Assembly: GCF_001278805.1 (NCBI RefSeq)
Contig: NZ_CP012602.1
Span: forward strand, 2,820,001-2,884,000
DNA length: 64,000 bases
Origin: Bacillus sp. FJAT-18017
GTDB taxonomy: Bacteria > Bacillota > Bacilli > Bacillales > Cytobacillaceae
Direction: 5' to 3'
Shown: in pieces, positions 7,830-16,167 of the stretch
Layout: each line of letters opens with the position of its first letter
Position numbering within the stretch: position 1 is the first letter of the stretch
Program-made: the position numbers and the translations under genes
Notes under the pieces: model-generated
What the model saw: the letters and a program-made list of their open reading frames with translations, nothing else
What the model was told of the DNA's origin: nothing
Database searches by the model: none

Positions 7830-9173
7830 CTATACGGGCACTGGTACCCCAGCCATAAACCCTAAATCCGACAGTATCCTGATTCCGTACTGTTTTAGAT
7901 TTCTGGCCGCATTATAGTCTCGATCCATTTTTGTGCGGCAATGCTCGCACACATACACTCTCTCTAAGAGTTTCACTGTTTCCTTTTTTGAATTGCATTC
8001 ACTGCATAGTTTTGTGGAAGGAAAGAATTTCTCTGCGAAGATAAGATGCTTTCCTTTTTTCTTCGCTTTATACTCCAACATGGTTCGGAACATGCCAAAC
8101 CCGTTGTCATGCAATTTCTTGCCCAGGGACAGGCATTGTGCCAAATTGCTCAAATCCAGGTCTTCCACCAAAATAGCCGCATAGTCATTGGTTATCTGAT
8201 TGCTTCTTTTGTTGAGAAAATCTTTTCGCTGGTTTTTTGCCTTGGCCATGGTTTTTTGATAGTTCTTAAGCGTGTTTTGATAAGTAGTTGAGTAAAGAAT
8301 CCTGCCCTCAGAATCGACCAGGGCTCTATTCCTTTTCCTGGCCAATGACTTGTTCAACCGTCTCTGGCGCTTTTCAATGATCTTATGGTACCTTGGATAC
8401 CCGGCTTTGCGACCCTCGCTATCCATGTATAAATCAATCTGGCTATAATCTAGCGCCAGCACTTCATTAGCCCTGATGTTACTCCGCAAAGGCTCTTGTT
8501 TCATTGGAAAATCCACAGACAGCGATACCATATAGCGATCTCCTTCCCGTTTAATGGTCGCCTTCTTGATAATCGCTTCTTTAGGTAACTCACGATGCAT
8601 GGCAATCGGGATTCCATTTCGAAACTTCGGGATACATAGCAGGGATTGGTCGTTACGTTGGACGATATTAATATTTCCATTCGTTTGATTGGTGGTGTAG
8701 CTGAACTTTCCGTGCTTCTTGCTGTGGAATTTGGGGAAGCCTTTCATGTCTCGCAGAGTCGGAACATACCCAGTCGTTCGCATCTTTTTTCGGACCGCTT
8801 TTTTGTACTGCATCGGTTTTTTTGCGAATTCATCATTATATTTCTTCACCGCAGCCTGAAAACGGATTTTCGCATCATTGTAAACAAACGAATCGTTGGA
8901 TTTATCGAGATAGTCATATTTCTGAGTGATGGTGGTGTAGTTAGGCGTCGTGTATTGAATGAATCCGCCTTGAAACCCGATTTTCTCCAAATGTTCGTAG
9001 AGTCCAGCTACATACTCGTTGTATACCTTCCGTTCGCATCCGAAAGAGCGTTCTATCACTTTCCTATCATCCTCAGCCGGGAAAATTGCGTAACGATACC
9101 CATACGTAACCCAACCTTCAGGTAGCACTTTTTTTGTACCTTTTATATAGTTTCCATTCTTGTCGGTAGCCAT
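7830..9173 (-). CDS. tnpB: TnpB-type RNA-guided nuclease (orphan, large variant)
   Basis: 447 residues, longer than the usual 370-400 of IS200/IS605 TnpB. The RuvC-like acidic triad is present: Asp in EVLALDYSQIDLYMD, Glu in AILVEDLDLS, and Asp in KMDRDYNAARNL. The zinc-ribbon cysteines CSEC and CEHC lie between the last two. No tnpA lies nearby, so it cannot transpose by itself. Known TnpB proteins cut DNA guided by an RNA from the element's right end. ATG at 9173 follows GGGAGGTG by 6-7 nt; an extension to 9194 has no ribosome site. The DYSQ context of the first Asp differs from the common D-L-G-x-K form. Confidence 0.88.
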   Translation of the reverse strand: MATDKNGNYIKGTKKVLPEGWVTYGYRYAIFPAEDDRKVIERSFGCERKVYNEYVAGLYEHLEKIGFQGGFIQYTTPNYTTITQKYDYLDKSNDSFVYNDAKIRFQAAVKKYNDEFAKKPMQYKKAVRKKMRTTGYVPTLRDMKGFPKFHSKKHGKFSYTTNQTNGNINIVQRNDQSLLCIPKFRNGIPIAMHRELPKEAIIKKATIKREGDRYMVSLSVDFPMKQEPLRSNIRANEVLALDYSQIDLYMDSEGRKAGYPRYHKIIEKRQRRLNKSLARKRNRALVDSEGRILYSTTYQNTLKNYQKTMAKAKNQRKDFLNKRSNQITNDYAAILVEDLDLSNLAQCLSLGKKLHDNGFGMFRTMLEYKAKKKGKHLIFAEKFFPSTKLCSECNSKKETVKLLERVYVCEHCRTKMDRDYNAARNLKQYGIRILSDLGFMAGVPVPV

Positions 9174-9310
9174 CTTTTCACCTCCCTTGTCCATGTTTGA
9201 GCGAAACTACTATATAAGAATATTTTACCAAACGGAACGTATGTTTGTCTTGTGTTAGAATATATATTTTTAACCGTTTTCATTTCTATGCCCAAACAGA
9301 AAACACACGC

Positions 9311-9365
9311 CATTCATCACCCACCTAAAATCTTTCGGATTTTGGAGGAAGGGGACTTCTGGCTA
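9311..9365. mobile_element. Isolated IS200/IS605-like right-end hairpin
   Basis: The string CCCACCT, a stem-loop (AAAATC/GATTTT) and GAGGAAGGGGA repeat the design of the right end of the TnpB element at 49055-49100 (CCCACCT, ATCAGC/GCTGAT, GAGGAAGGGGA) in the same orientation. The tnpB expected on its right is absent; tatA is there instead. It looks like a solo end left by a lost element. Confidence 0.5.
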
Positions 9366-9485
9366 ATTTCGTTAAAGTTTTATCACCTAAACGGACCTTT
9401 ATTTCAAAATACTAGTCCCCTTTTCAAAAAAGAGGTATACTGACCTTGTATTACACGCATGAAATTCTCACTGGGAGATGAAATA

Positions 9486-9662
9486 ATGTTATCCAATATC
9501 GGTGTACCGGGAATGATTCTGATTCTTATTGTTGCCCTGATCGTGTTCGGTCCGAATAAATTGCCAGAGATTGGCCGTGCTGTAGGAAGTTCAATTCGCG
9601 AGTTTAAGCGCGCCTCGGAAGGGCTTACTGAAGAAATTAAAAAAGAAATTAAGGAAAAATAG
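9486..9662 (+). CDS. tatA: Twin-arginine translocase subunit TatA
   Basis: 58 residues with the full TatA pattern: short N-terminal membrane helix (MILILIVALIVF), the FGPNKLPEIGRAVG hinge and amphipathic helix, and a charged tail ending in KKEIKEK. TatA oligomers form the pore for folded, cofactor-bearing exports. ATG at 9486 has GGGAGATG upstream and gives the usual length for Bacillus TatA proteins; the reading from 9459 adds a non-family extension. No tatC or tatB lies nearby, so this is a solitary copy like B. subtilis tatAc. Confidence 0.93.
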   Translation: MLSNIGVPGMILILIVALIVFGPNKLPEIGRAVGSSIREFKRASEGLTEEIKKEIKEK

Positions 9663-9752
9663 ATGATCTAATTAAGCACCATGAAAAGCGCTCGTTTGTA
9701 ACCAACATAGTACGTTTCTATAGACGGCTTCATTTTCAACTTACCCAATAAT

Positions 9753-9791
9753 AAAAACGTGCACCTGTTTTAGCGGCAGGTGCACGTTTTT
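9753..9791. terminator. Bidirectional terminator
   Basis: Perfect stem AAAAACGTGCACCTG / CAGGTGCACGTTTTT with a 9-base loop between the convergent tatA and the 402-codon gene. T runs exist on both strands. Confidence 0.95.
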
Positions 9792-9803
9792 CAATTCGGC
9801 TAC

Positions 9804-11012
9804 TTATTCAATGGTTAGCCAATCAATCATCAGATAACCTTCCGTTTTATTTTTATCTTGGCCCTTCAACTCAACAACTCCCTGATATAGTTCTTTCCCG
9901 GTTTTGATATCAAAAATTTTAAGTGAAGGAGTGCTAGACGGTTTTTGTCCAATTCTATCAGGTGTTGTAAGGATATACGCCTTTCCGTTTTTTACGGCAA
10001 ATTGAAATCCTGATTCTCCATGTTCAAGTCCTGTACCAATTGAATTTACAATTTTCCCATCTTTATAGCTGTAAGTTACGAGTTGTAAACCTTTCTCACC
10101 GGACTGAGTAAAGTATAGCAAGTCACTATCGTAATACGGCAATATACGAGGTTTCATCTGAAGATCATCAGGAACGTCAACTTTAATTTCTTTGCCGATT
10201 TCTAAATCAATCATAATTAGCTCGGTGCTTACAGGTTCAGAATACGTACTTTCCTCCATTTCTATATTTTTAGAAATTTCTTTGTAAAAGAAAGCATACT
10301 GGCTTGGCTGTCTGGTATTGGTTGAATTCAGCAATTGCAAATCGGTAAATAGGTTTTCAGCTTCGTTCTCTGTTGACACTACAGTTTTGTCTTCCTCAAC
10401 TTCTCTATTAGCAAGGTTTATTGTGTAAAGATGCACTTCTGTATTGTCAGAATCATAATCCGCGTTCCTGGTCAGTATTTTTAGTTTGTTGCCAATCAGC
10501 TGGATATCTTCAATACTAATAAATGAATACTTTTCTTTATTAGGAATTTTCATATCGAAGTTTTTTTCAGTTTCCGATTCTTTTTCCAGCATGGATAATT
10601 TGAATGTAAAATCGTTGGCCATTTGACCAAAATGATATTCAATATCCCCAAATATAAGGTGATCCTCATCCTCGTAAAATGAATTCATACCATTTTTCCC
10701 TCTCATGAATGAGCGGTATTTCTTATCAAGATCTTGATTGCCATCGTTGTCGGAAAACAGTTGTTCAGTTTTATTAATAAGACCCATTTCTTTACTATAA
10801 ACGGAACCGTCTGTAGTAAGGGTTACGACGTCAATGAAGTTGCCATTTTGATAAGAACCATGAATTTTAACTTTGTCTGCCTCTTTCTCACTGCCAGTTT
10901 GTTTTTTCAAAGAAAACTGTGGGCTTCCGGATGCTGCTGACTGGATATAAAAAGCTCCAATACTAAGAACGATAAGTGATAAAAGTAAAATGGATATTAT
11001 GTACCGTTTCAT
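9804..11012 (-). CDS. Extracytoplasmic protein of the YtrA-type ABC operon, unknown function
   Basis: 402 residues: an N-terminal membrane or signal segment (residues 4-24, YIISILLLSLIVLSIGAF) and a long outside domain of repeated beta-rich strings (LYTINLANREVEE, VTYSYKDGKIVNSIG, LKIFDIKTGKELYQG) that suggests a beta-propeller-like fold. No lipobox or catalytic motif is visible. It is the last gene of the regulator-ATPase-permease operon, 15 bases after the permease, and probably serves as its accessory sensor or ligand-binding part. The family is not recognised. Confidence 0.75.
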   Translation of the reverse strand: MKRYIISILLLSLIVLSIGAFYIQSAASGSPQFSLKKQTGSEKEADKVKIHGSYQNGNFIDVVTLTTDGSVYSKEMGLINKTEQLFSDNDGNQDLDKKYRSFMRGKNGMNSFYEDEDHLIFGDIEYHFGQMANDFTFKLSMLEKESETEKNFDMKIPNKEKYSFISIEDIQLIGNKLKILTRNADYDSDNTEVHLYTINLANREVEEDKTVVSTENEAENLFTDLQLLNSTNTRQPSQYAFFYKEISKNIEMEESTYSEPVSTELIMIDLEIGKEIKVDVPDDLQMKPRILPYYDSDLLYFTQSGEKGLQLVTYSYKDGKIVNSIGTGLEHGESGFQFAVKNGKAYILTTPDRIGQKPSSTPSLKIFDIKTGKELYQGVVELKGQDKNKTEGYLMIDWLTIE

Positions 11013-11027
11013 AATGTATCTATCCCC

Positions 11028-11861
11028 CTACACAGTGATTTTTTTATTAAGTAATAATCTGCTAGTCCATATAGATGCCGTTGCTATTAATAGAATTAGC
11101 CCAAACTCGATTAGTAGGATTTCAATGGGATAGAAAAACTGGTAATTCATCCATGCCATGAGAAGGAAAGGTGAAGCAAAAAGGGTGCCTGCTGCAACGC
11201 AATACATGATTCCTATAAAAATACCCTTTACTCGGTAGCATCTTTCAAAAAGGATGGCTGTAAAGATAACCAATAAAGCCGTAAAACCTACACCGTAAAA
11301 TAGGATGAATTCTGAAAAAGTTGAAGGCAGAATAATCGACACATACACACTGGCCTGCAAGGTTTCACTAATCCCCATTAAGATTCTGAATTCACCAGGG
11401 ACAAGCCATTCAAACAAGATTTTTTGTACAGGAAAGAGTAGTATTTGTGCAGCCACTAAGCCTAGTACCATAAGAAATATCGCTGTTGCCTTCGCAAAAA
11501 ATATTGTTAATCTCGGAATAGGAAGCATTAACAACCGATATGCAAACGTATTTTTCCCGTTCCATTCCCTATACCAGATCATAAATACATAAAAGATCAG
11601 TGCAGCTGCCGATAAACCGATTGGGCCTATGAACCATAAACTATCGATTATGGATATAAAGGAAGTCTGGCCGTATTGATGTACATATTCAGTTGCGGAC
11701 AATGAGTTCGTAACCATTAATTTATTGGCTTGATTCATATACCATTTAGAGATGGAAAAGACACCAGCAAATTCTGTAACCACCAAAATTAGCAGCAGGG
11801 AAATGTATAGTTTAAAAAACCTGCTGATTTCGAAATTGACTAATTTGAAATAACGATTCAT
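11028..11861 (-). CDS. ABC-2 type permease of the YtrA-type operon
   Basis: 277 residues with about six membrane helices. The first is at residues 17-38, then an outside loop of about 50 residues carrying TSLIDS-like polar sequence, then five helices. No permease motif beyond the general ABC-2/YtrC-like layout is visible. The ATG overlaps the stop of the upstream ATPase by four bases, so the pair is translationally coupled. In related B. subtilis ytr operons such transporters respond to cell-envelope stress; the substrate here is unknown. Confidence 0.8.
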   Translation of the reverse strand: MNRYFKLVNFEISRFFKLYISLLLILVVTEFAGVFSISKWYMNQANKLMVTNSLSATEYVHQYGQTSFISIIDSLWFIGPIGLSAAALIFYVFMIWYREWNGKNTFAYRLLMLPIPRLTIFFAKATAIFLMVLGLVAAQILLFPVQKILFEWLVPGEFRILMGISETLQASVYVSIILPSTFSEFILFYGVGFTALLVIFTAILFERCYRVKGIFIGIMYCVAAGTLFASPFLLMAWMNYQFFYPIEILLIEFGLILLIATASIWTSRLLLNKKITV

Positions 11862-12547
11862 GCTCTGTACACCTCTCTCATCACATCGATTACAGACTTA
11901 CCTTCTCTCAGGCGGATATCTTCCGCCCCAAACTCCTTATGTACCTTACCATCATCAATTAAGACTGCTTTATCAATCAAATGTTCTATATCGTTAATTT
12001 CATGGGTGGTTATAATAACTCCTCTGCCTTCGATCAAATGAGAGGTAAACACTTCTGCAATCTGTTCCCGGCTGAAAATATCAATCCCGGAAAAAGGTTC
12101 ATCCATCAATACATAATCCACATCAAGAGCAAGTCCAAGAAGCAGGTTTACCTTTGCTGTGTTCCCCTTCGACAAATCTCCGATCCGCATTTCACGTTTC
12201 AGCCTGAAGAAATTGAGTAGGTCGGCAGCACGATCATTGTTCCAACTTTTGTAGAAGTCTTCCATGAATACTATTGAATCCTGTATTGTCATTTGCGGTG
12301 GCATAGTGATGGCATCAGGAATGAAGGTGATTTTCTCATAGCTATCCTTGCTGAGTTTTTCATCATCCAGCAGGATTTGGCCGCTGTTGATTGGTGTCAG
12401 ACCCATTATTGCTTTCAAAGTCGTTGTCTTGCCAACCCCATTAATTCCGATTAGGCAGGTGATTTCACCTTTATTCGCCGTAAAAGAAACCCCATCCAGT
12501 ACGGTCTTCCGCTTGTATTTTTTTACAACATTTTGTACGGAAATCAT
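11858..12547 (-). CDS. ABC transporter ATPase (YtrB-like)
   Basis: 229-residue ATPase. Walker A GINGVGKTT; the degenerate signature LSKGNTAKV, typical of YtrB/ABC-2 ATPases rather than the LSGGQ of importers; Walker B YVLMDEPFSGID; switch histidine in ITTHEIND. It powers the permease encoded next. ATG at 12547 has AGAGGGGG about 9 nt upstream; the GTG at 12568 would overlap the regulator stop and sits on the ribosome site. Controlled with the GntR gene upstream. Confidence 0.87.
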   Translation of the reverse strand: MISVQNVVKKYKRKTVLDGVSFTANKGEITCLIGINGVGKTTTLKAIMGLTPINSGQILLDDEKLSKDSYEKITFIPDAITMPPQMTIQDSIVFMEDFYKSWNNDRAADLLNFFRLKREMRIGDLSKGNTAKVNLLLGLALDVDYVLMDEPFSGIDIFSREQIAEVFTSHLIEGRGVIITTHEINDIEHLIDKAVLIDDGKVHKEFGAEDIRLREGKSVIDVMREVYRA

Positions 12548-12569
12548 ATTTCCAGTCCCCCTCTTCACG

Positions 12570-12935
12570 TTAATTTGACTGATATTTATCCTTTATCAGG
12601 TTCAATAGTTCATCCAATGGCACGTTAATGTGCTTCACAGAAGTTAAGAACGAGTCAACCGCTTCTGTCAGGAGCTCCTCCCTTACCGAATTTAATACAT
12701 TCGTATCGGTTGTAACCCTGCTTGGAAAATTTCGTTCAGTATGGATCAAATTCTGGTCCTCCATTTCCTTATAAGCCTTTTGAGCTGTATTTGGGTTTAT
12801 TTTTAGCATGGCAGCCAGTTCCCTTCTTGATGGAATATCCTGGCCGGCTTCCAGTGCCCCATTGGCTATTTGTTCTTTAAAATATCGGACAACCTGCAAA
12901 TAAACCGGGTCACGATTATTAAAGGTCACATTCAT
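12570..12935 (-). CDS. GntR-family repressor, YtrA subfamily
   Basis: 121 residues: an N-terminal winged helix (residues 8-75; VYLQVVRYFKEQIANGAL, IPSRRELAAMLKINPNTAQKAYKEM) and only a short C-terminal helical tail. This is the size of the YtrA subfamily, which lacks the large ligand domain of other GntR proteins. First gene of a four-gene operon with an ABC transporter. A perfect 9-bp inverted repeat 69 bases upstream of the ATG is the likely self-operator. Ribosome site GAGGAGATG. Confidence 0.9.
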   Translation of the reverse strand: MNVTFNNRDPVYLQVVRYFKEQIANGALEAGQDIPSRRELAAMLKINPNTAQKAYKEMEDQNLIHTERNFPSRVTTDTNVLNSVREELLTEAVDSFLTSVKHINVPLDELLNLIKDKYQSN

Positions 12936-13003
12936 ACAGACATCTCCTCATCTTCCTTCCGTTGCGAGAGGTGTGTGTACTAAGTAGTTCATACACCTTA
13001 TAT

Positions 13004-13025
13004 GTGTACTATACACATAGTACAC
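13004..13025. promoter_or_regulatory. Putative operator of the YtrA-type repressor
   Basis: Perfect inverted repeat GTGTACTAT-ACAC-ATAGTACAC upstream of the GntR gene. A second, weaker GTGTAC-type half-site lies at 12973-12999. YtrA-type repressors bind such dyads in their own promoters; binding here is inferred. Confidence 0.75.
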
Positions 13026-13307
13026 TATAGCCGTCAACCTAAACTTTTCAGGAAATGGAAAAATTATTAATAGCTAAATACCCCAGTTTCCACTCTTTCT
13101 TTTTTCATATCCCAAAGAGGTTCACTCAGTTTTATAATCGTATGAGATTATTTAGATTGATTCATGTCAGCCTTTTTGTCTTTTTTCAATCTGGAAAACT
13201 TGCCACGTCCGCTTACTCTCCTCCAAAACATTTTGGCCCGTTAGGAAGAATAATGGATTGAAAATGGGTTACTGCCGAACTAACCCTAATAGCAGAAATC
13301 GAACAAA
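13026..13307. other. Intergenic region, nothing recognised
   Basis: About 280 bases between the YtrA-type operator and the terminator of the DHFR-like gene. Frames on either strand are short and show no family resemblance or ribosome site. Confidence 0.5.
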
Positions 13308-13336
13308 GCTGCGCAGACAATTTAGGTCTGCGCAGC
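13308..13336 (-). terminator. GC-rich hairpin after the DHFR-like gene
   Basis: Perfect 11-bp stem GCTGCGCAGAC/GTCTGCGCAGC, 7-base loop, only a short T run (TTTG) on the minus strand. Confidence 0.65.
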
Positions 13337-13342
13337 TGATAG

Positions 13343-13879
13343 CTAAGCCTTTTTGACGTCATAATGTAATTCGGCAAATTGATTAAAGGTCCTTACCGAT
13401 TTTAAATGAAGATCCAGCTGATAATTACCTTCCTTGAATAGCGGAATCCCTTCTCCAAGAATAGTTGGGGCAATGGTCACAATCATTTCATCCACAAGTT
13501 TTTCCTTGAAAAATGTTTGTAGTAAATCTCCGCCGCCAACAATCCAGATATCCCTGCCTACCTTTTGTTTTAAAGAATGAATAAATGCTGGGATGTCCTC
13601 ATTCAAGAAAGTGACATGGCTTGTGTTTTCCAACTGTGACCTCGTAAATACAAAACATTCTTTATTGGGATAAGGGAAGTTACCTTTCTCCTGTTCCATG
13701 ATCCAATCAAATGTCCTTTTCCCCATTACGATGGTATCGACTGTTTCATAAAACTCCGAATAGCCATTATCACCTTCGCCTTCCACCTTAAAAAGCCATT
13801 CCAATGAATCGTCCTTTGTGGCGATATAACCATCCAGGGTTTGCGCGATAAATACCACTACTTTTCTATTTTTGCTCAT
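13343..13879 (-). CDS. Dihydrofolate reductase / RibD C-terminal-like protein
   Basis: 178 residues of the RibD_C (DHFR-like) fold: VVVFIAQTLDGYIA at the first strand, IVMGKRTFDWI, and the NADPH-binding segment DIWIVGGGDLLQTFF, ending with LVDEMIVTIAPTILGEGIPLF. This is the YyaP/YwjB-type family, usually called dihydrofolate reductase although true substrates are mostly unproven. Soluble and monocistronic with ribosome site GAGAGGAG. Not the essential folA, which has a different N-terminus. Confidence 0.85.
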   Translation of the reverse strand: MSKNRKVVVFIAQTLDGYIATKDDSLEWLFKVEGEGDNGYSEFYETVDTIVMGKRTFDWIMEQEKGNFPYPNKECFVFTRSQLENTSHVTFLNEDIPAFIHSLKQKVGRDIWIVGGGDLLQTFFKEKLVDEMIVTIAPTILGEGIPLFKEGNYQLDLHLKSVRTFNQFAELHYDVKKA

Positions 13880-14118
13880 ACGTCTCCTCTCTTTCCTAAA
13901 AATATTAATAATTCCGTCTGTAGGTACAATAAGGAAAAGTGAAAAATACTAGGCAGTGTAGATTTTTTTAAAACCAATCATTCTTTGATTGATGGGTTCA
14001 GTCTTGTATTTTAAATGTGGGGCACTCTGTTTGGGCACTGACAAGGCTTCTCTGATACCACTTCAAGCACTTTAAAATTGTAACTTGCACTCAAATTACC
14101 GCTAATCTGCTTGTTTGA

Positions 14119-14172
14119 TAATTAAAGAATTCAACTAAAAAGGCGATCCATCCTTTTTGGATCAACGCACCC
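14119..14172. repeat. Dispersed terminator-like repeat, copy A
   Basis: Core AATTCAACTAAAAAGGCG followed by the stem ATCCATCC/GGATCAACG. On the minus strand it forms a hairpin plus T run just after the 94-codon membrane gene. Related copies are listed at 15666, 17702, 18688, 19996, 20758, 34802, 35878 and 57664. Confidence 0.7.
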
Positions 14173-14177
14173 AATAA

Positions 14178-14462
14178 TTAAGCAATATTTTTAAGCCAAG
14201 TTAATATACGGAGAACTTGAAGTGGCTCAAACCAAGTAATTAAAAATAAAATAATAAAAAAAGCAACAATTGAAATAAATTGGGTACTACCTTTTTCCTT
14301 TTTGAAGATAGCAATAAAACTAAATACAGCCCCCAATAATATAAAAATAACTCCTATAAATACTAACAGTTCAGAATATCCCTCTATAATCCAGTTTAAT
14401 CCAAAAGAAAGTAAACCCAATATTATTAATACTATCGACCATATGCTGTTTAATTTCAACAT
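14178..14462 (-). CDS. Small membrane protein, unknown
   Basis: 94 residues with three predicted membrane helices (about 8-25, 28-50, 60-80) and a short charged segment KKEKGS between the second and third. No recognised family. A strong ribosome site (AGGGGGGA) precedes the ATG. It is followed directly by a copy of the dispersed terminator-like repeat and belongs to the array of single accessory genes in this region. Confidence 0.65.
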   Translation of the reverse strand: MLKLNSIWSIVLIILGLLSFGLNWIIEGYSELLVFIGVIFILLGAVFSFIAIFKKEKGSTQFISIVAFFIILFLITWFEPLQVLRILTWLKNIA

Positions 14463-14542
14463 AAATCCCCCCTAAATTGATAGTCTCTTTATTGTACTAA
14501 ATTATCTCCTTTATTTAATAAAAGAGCTAGATCAAAACACTT

Positions 14543-15037
14543 TTAATTCCCTCTATTGCGGAGTTTTTTTGATACTTTAAAAGGTTCAGTTCTTAAAACC
14601 TCTTTTCCACCTTCAGTAACAATAACTCGAATTTCCTTTGCTTCCGAAATAATTCTTAAAGGGTTCTTCATTGAAACATAGAGTTCTCCTTGCTCATTGG
14701 GCTGAAACAAGGTTTCTCCAACCATAGTTCCAAACCGCAACTCAACATTCTCTATAGGGCCAAAAACAACTCCTTGTTTATTATCTCCTCTAAGTGATAT
14801 TTCGTAGTTGGCAGCAGGGTCTAATTTTTTTGCTAATACGATTACATCAATAATTCCATCTGTAATAGCACCATCATCGAATAACGGATCCTCAAATAAA
14901 ATGGTCACTCTACCTGATTCAGCTTCAAAAGGGACATCCTCAGCCTTATAAGCCTCGACTTCTTTAACACTTTCTTTATTTGAGCAACCTGCTAATATCA
15001 TTCCAAACCCTAGCAAAAGGATATTGATTCTACGCAT
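14543..15037 (-). CDS. Putative lipoprotein, unknown
   Basis: 164 residues: a lipoprotein signal peptide (MRRINILLLGFGMILAGCSN; lipobox LAGC, lipidated Cys at 18) and a beta-rich domain of about 140 residues without known motifs. Expected on the outer face of the cytoplasmic membrane. ATG at 15037 follows a G-rich ribosome site (GGGGGGG); the reading from 15064 would bury the signal. I recognise no family. Confidence 0.75.
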   Translation of the reverse strand: MRRINILLLGFGMILAGCSNKESVKEVEAYKAEDVPFEAESGRVTILFEDPLFDDGAITDGIIDVIVLAKKLDPAANYEISLRGDNKQGVVFGPIENVELRFGTMVGETLFQPNEQGELYVSMKNPLRIISEAKEIRVIVTEGGKEVLRTEPFKVSKKLRNRGN

Positions 15038-15144
15038 TATTCCCCCCCTTTTTTGCAGTCTCAACTCTTATTATTCTTTATTATCGTTTGATACCCTCTT
15101 CAGTAAACTACCCCCGATGTTTAATAACGAGTTAGTTAGTTTGT

Positions 15145-15618
15145 TTATGTATTTCTTATTGTAACTTTACCCTCTTTATTCTCTTCATGATTCCATTCTA
15201 CTTGAATTTCAAATATCCCCTCTTTAAAGAAAAATGGAAACCTTCTACGAATTGATATTTGCATAGGTAACTTATCTACATCTTCAATATTAACCCAAAC
15301 CGCTTTTCCTTCAGGTGTTTCTTCAAGGAGATCCCCATTGAAATCCTTTGTAATGTAATTGAAAATCATATATCTATCATTTGCAACTGGGTTAACATAT
15401 TCATAAATTCCTTTAAATCTAAGGTTTCTAACTTCTAACCCAGTTTCTTCCTTTACCTCTCTAATTGCACTTTCCACTATACTTTCAGGGAATTCAACTT
15501 TGCCACCTGGAGGAATAAATCCTTTGAAATTATCATGTTGCCTATTCAGAAGCAAGACTTTATCGCCATCTTGAATCATACAAACAGTCCACATTTTATA
15601 GTTGATGATATTGCTCAT
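15145..15618 (-). CDS. Nudix hydrolase (8-oxo-dGTP diphosphatase-like)
   Basis: 157 residues. The Nudix box (about residues 39-61) is complete: GGKVEFPESIVESAIREVKE followed by ETGL, giving G-x5-E-x7-REVKEETG. The N-terminus MWTVCMIQDGDKVLLLNRQ resembles MutT-like housecleaning enzymes of Firmicutes. It should cleave a nucleoside diphosphate linked to another moiety; 8-oxo-dGTP is a guess by similarity. Monocistronic; one of four Nudix genes within 8.5 kb. Confidence 0.85.
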   Translation of the reverse strand: MSNIINYKMWTVCMIQDGDKVLLLNRQHDNFKGFIPPGGKVEFPESIVESAIREVKEETGLEVRNLRFKGIYEYVNPVANDRYMIFNYITKDFNGDLLEETPEGKAVWVNIEDVDKLPMQISIRRRFPFFFKEGIFEIQVEWNHEENKEGKVTIRNT

Positions 15619-15665
15619 ATTTTCTCCCTTTTTTTACTTTTTAAAAAAACCTACCTGCTCCTTAT

Positions 15666-15720
15666 ATTAATAAGGAGGTTAAATAAAAAGAGCGTTAATA
15701 CCTCATGAACAATCCACCCG
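15666..15720. repeat. Dispersed terminator-like repeat, degenerate copy
   Basis: TTAATAAGG...AAAAAGAGCGTTAATACCTC, then ATCCACCCG. Recognisable against the better copies at 57664 and 14119 but with a poor stem. Confidence 0.45.
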
Positions 15721-15737
15721 TTACTTGAGTACGAACC

Positions 15738-16049
15738 TCAATTTACTTTTTTCACGAAGTGAAGAATCCTATTTATTATTCCAATCAAAAGAATGAGAAC
15801 TCCATTCGCTAATGTTAAAAGTCCTAAAAATGCTCCACCATAGCCTGCACCTTCTCCTGTACCTCCTGAACTCCAATCATAGAAATGTAAAAATAAAGCA
15901 CCACTAGAAAAACCAATAATGGGAGCAAGTACCATCATAATGATCCCTGATACTATAAGATTTAATTTTCCTTTTTTAAATGCGGCAAAGAAAACAACAT
16001 TAAGCGATATTAAAATTAAGATATATATTACCAATATTAAATCTTCCAT
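15738..16049 (-). CDS. Small three-helix membrane protein, unknown
   Basis: 103 residues, three membrane helices (about 3-23, 31-54, 72-95). A glycine-rich turn GGTGEGAGYGGAF lies before the last helix, and the basic end HFVKKVN is probably cytoplasmic. ATG at 16049 has AAAGGGGG upstream; reading from 16166 adds a segment without family or ribosome site. No family recognised. Confidence 0.65.
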   Translation of the reverse strand: MEDLILVIYILILISLNVVFFAAFKKGKLNLIVSGIIMMVLAPIIGFSSGALFLHFYDWSSGGTGEGAGYGGAFLGLLTLANGVLILLIGIINRILHFVKKVN

Positions 16050-16167
16050 AATGCACCCCCTTTGTAAGTTCAATTTATTGAATAAAAAAACCCCGTTAGT
16101 TTGCTTGTCAGTACCTTTTCGTATCCAAGGAATATACCCTGCCAATCTAAAGACTTCAACTATCACA

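Noticed and set aside
9252..9443. 63-codon plus-strand gene before tatA
   Set aside because: It crosses the solo IS end at 9311-9365 and has no ribosome site.
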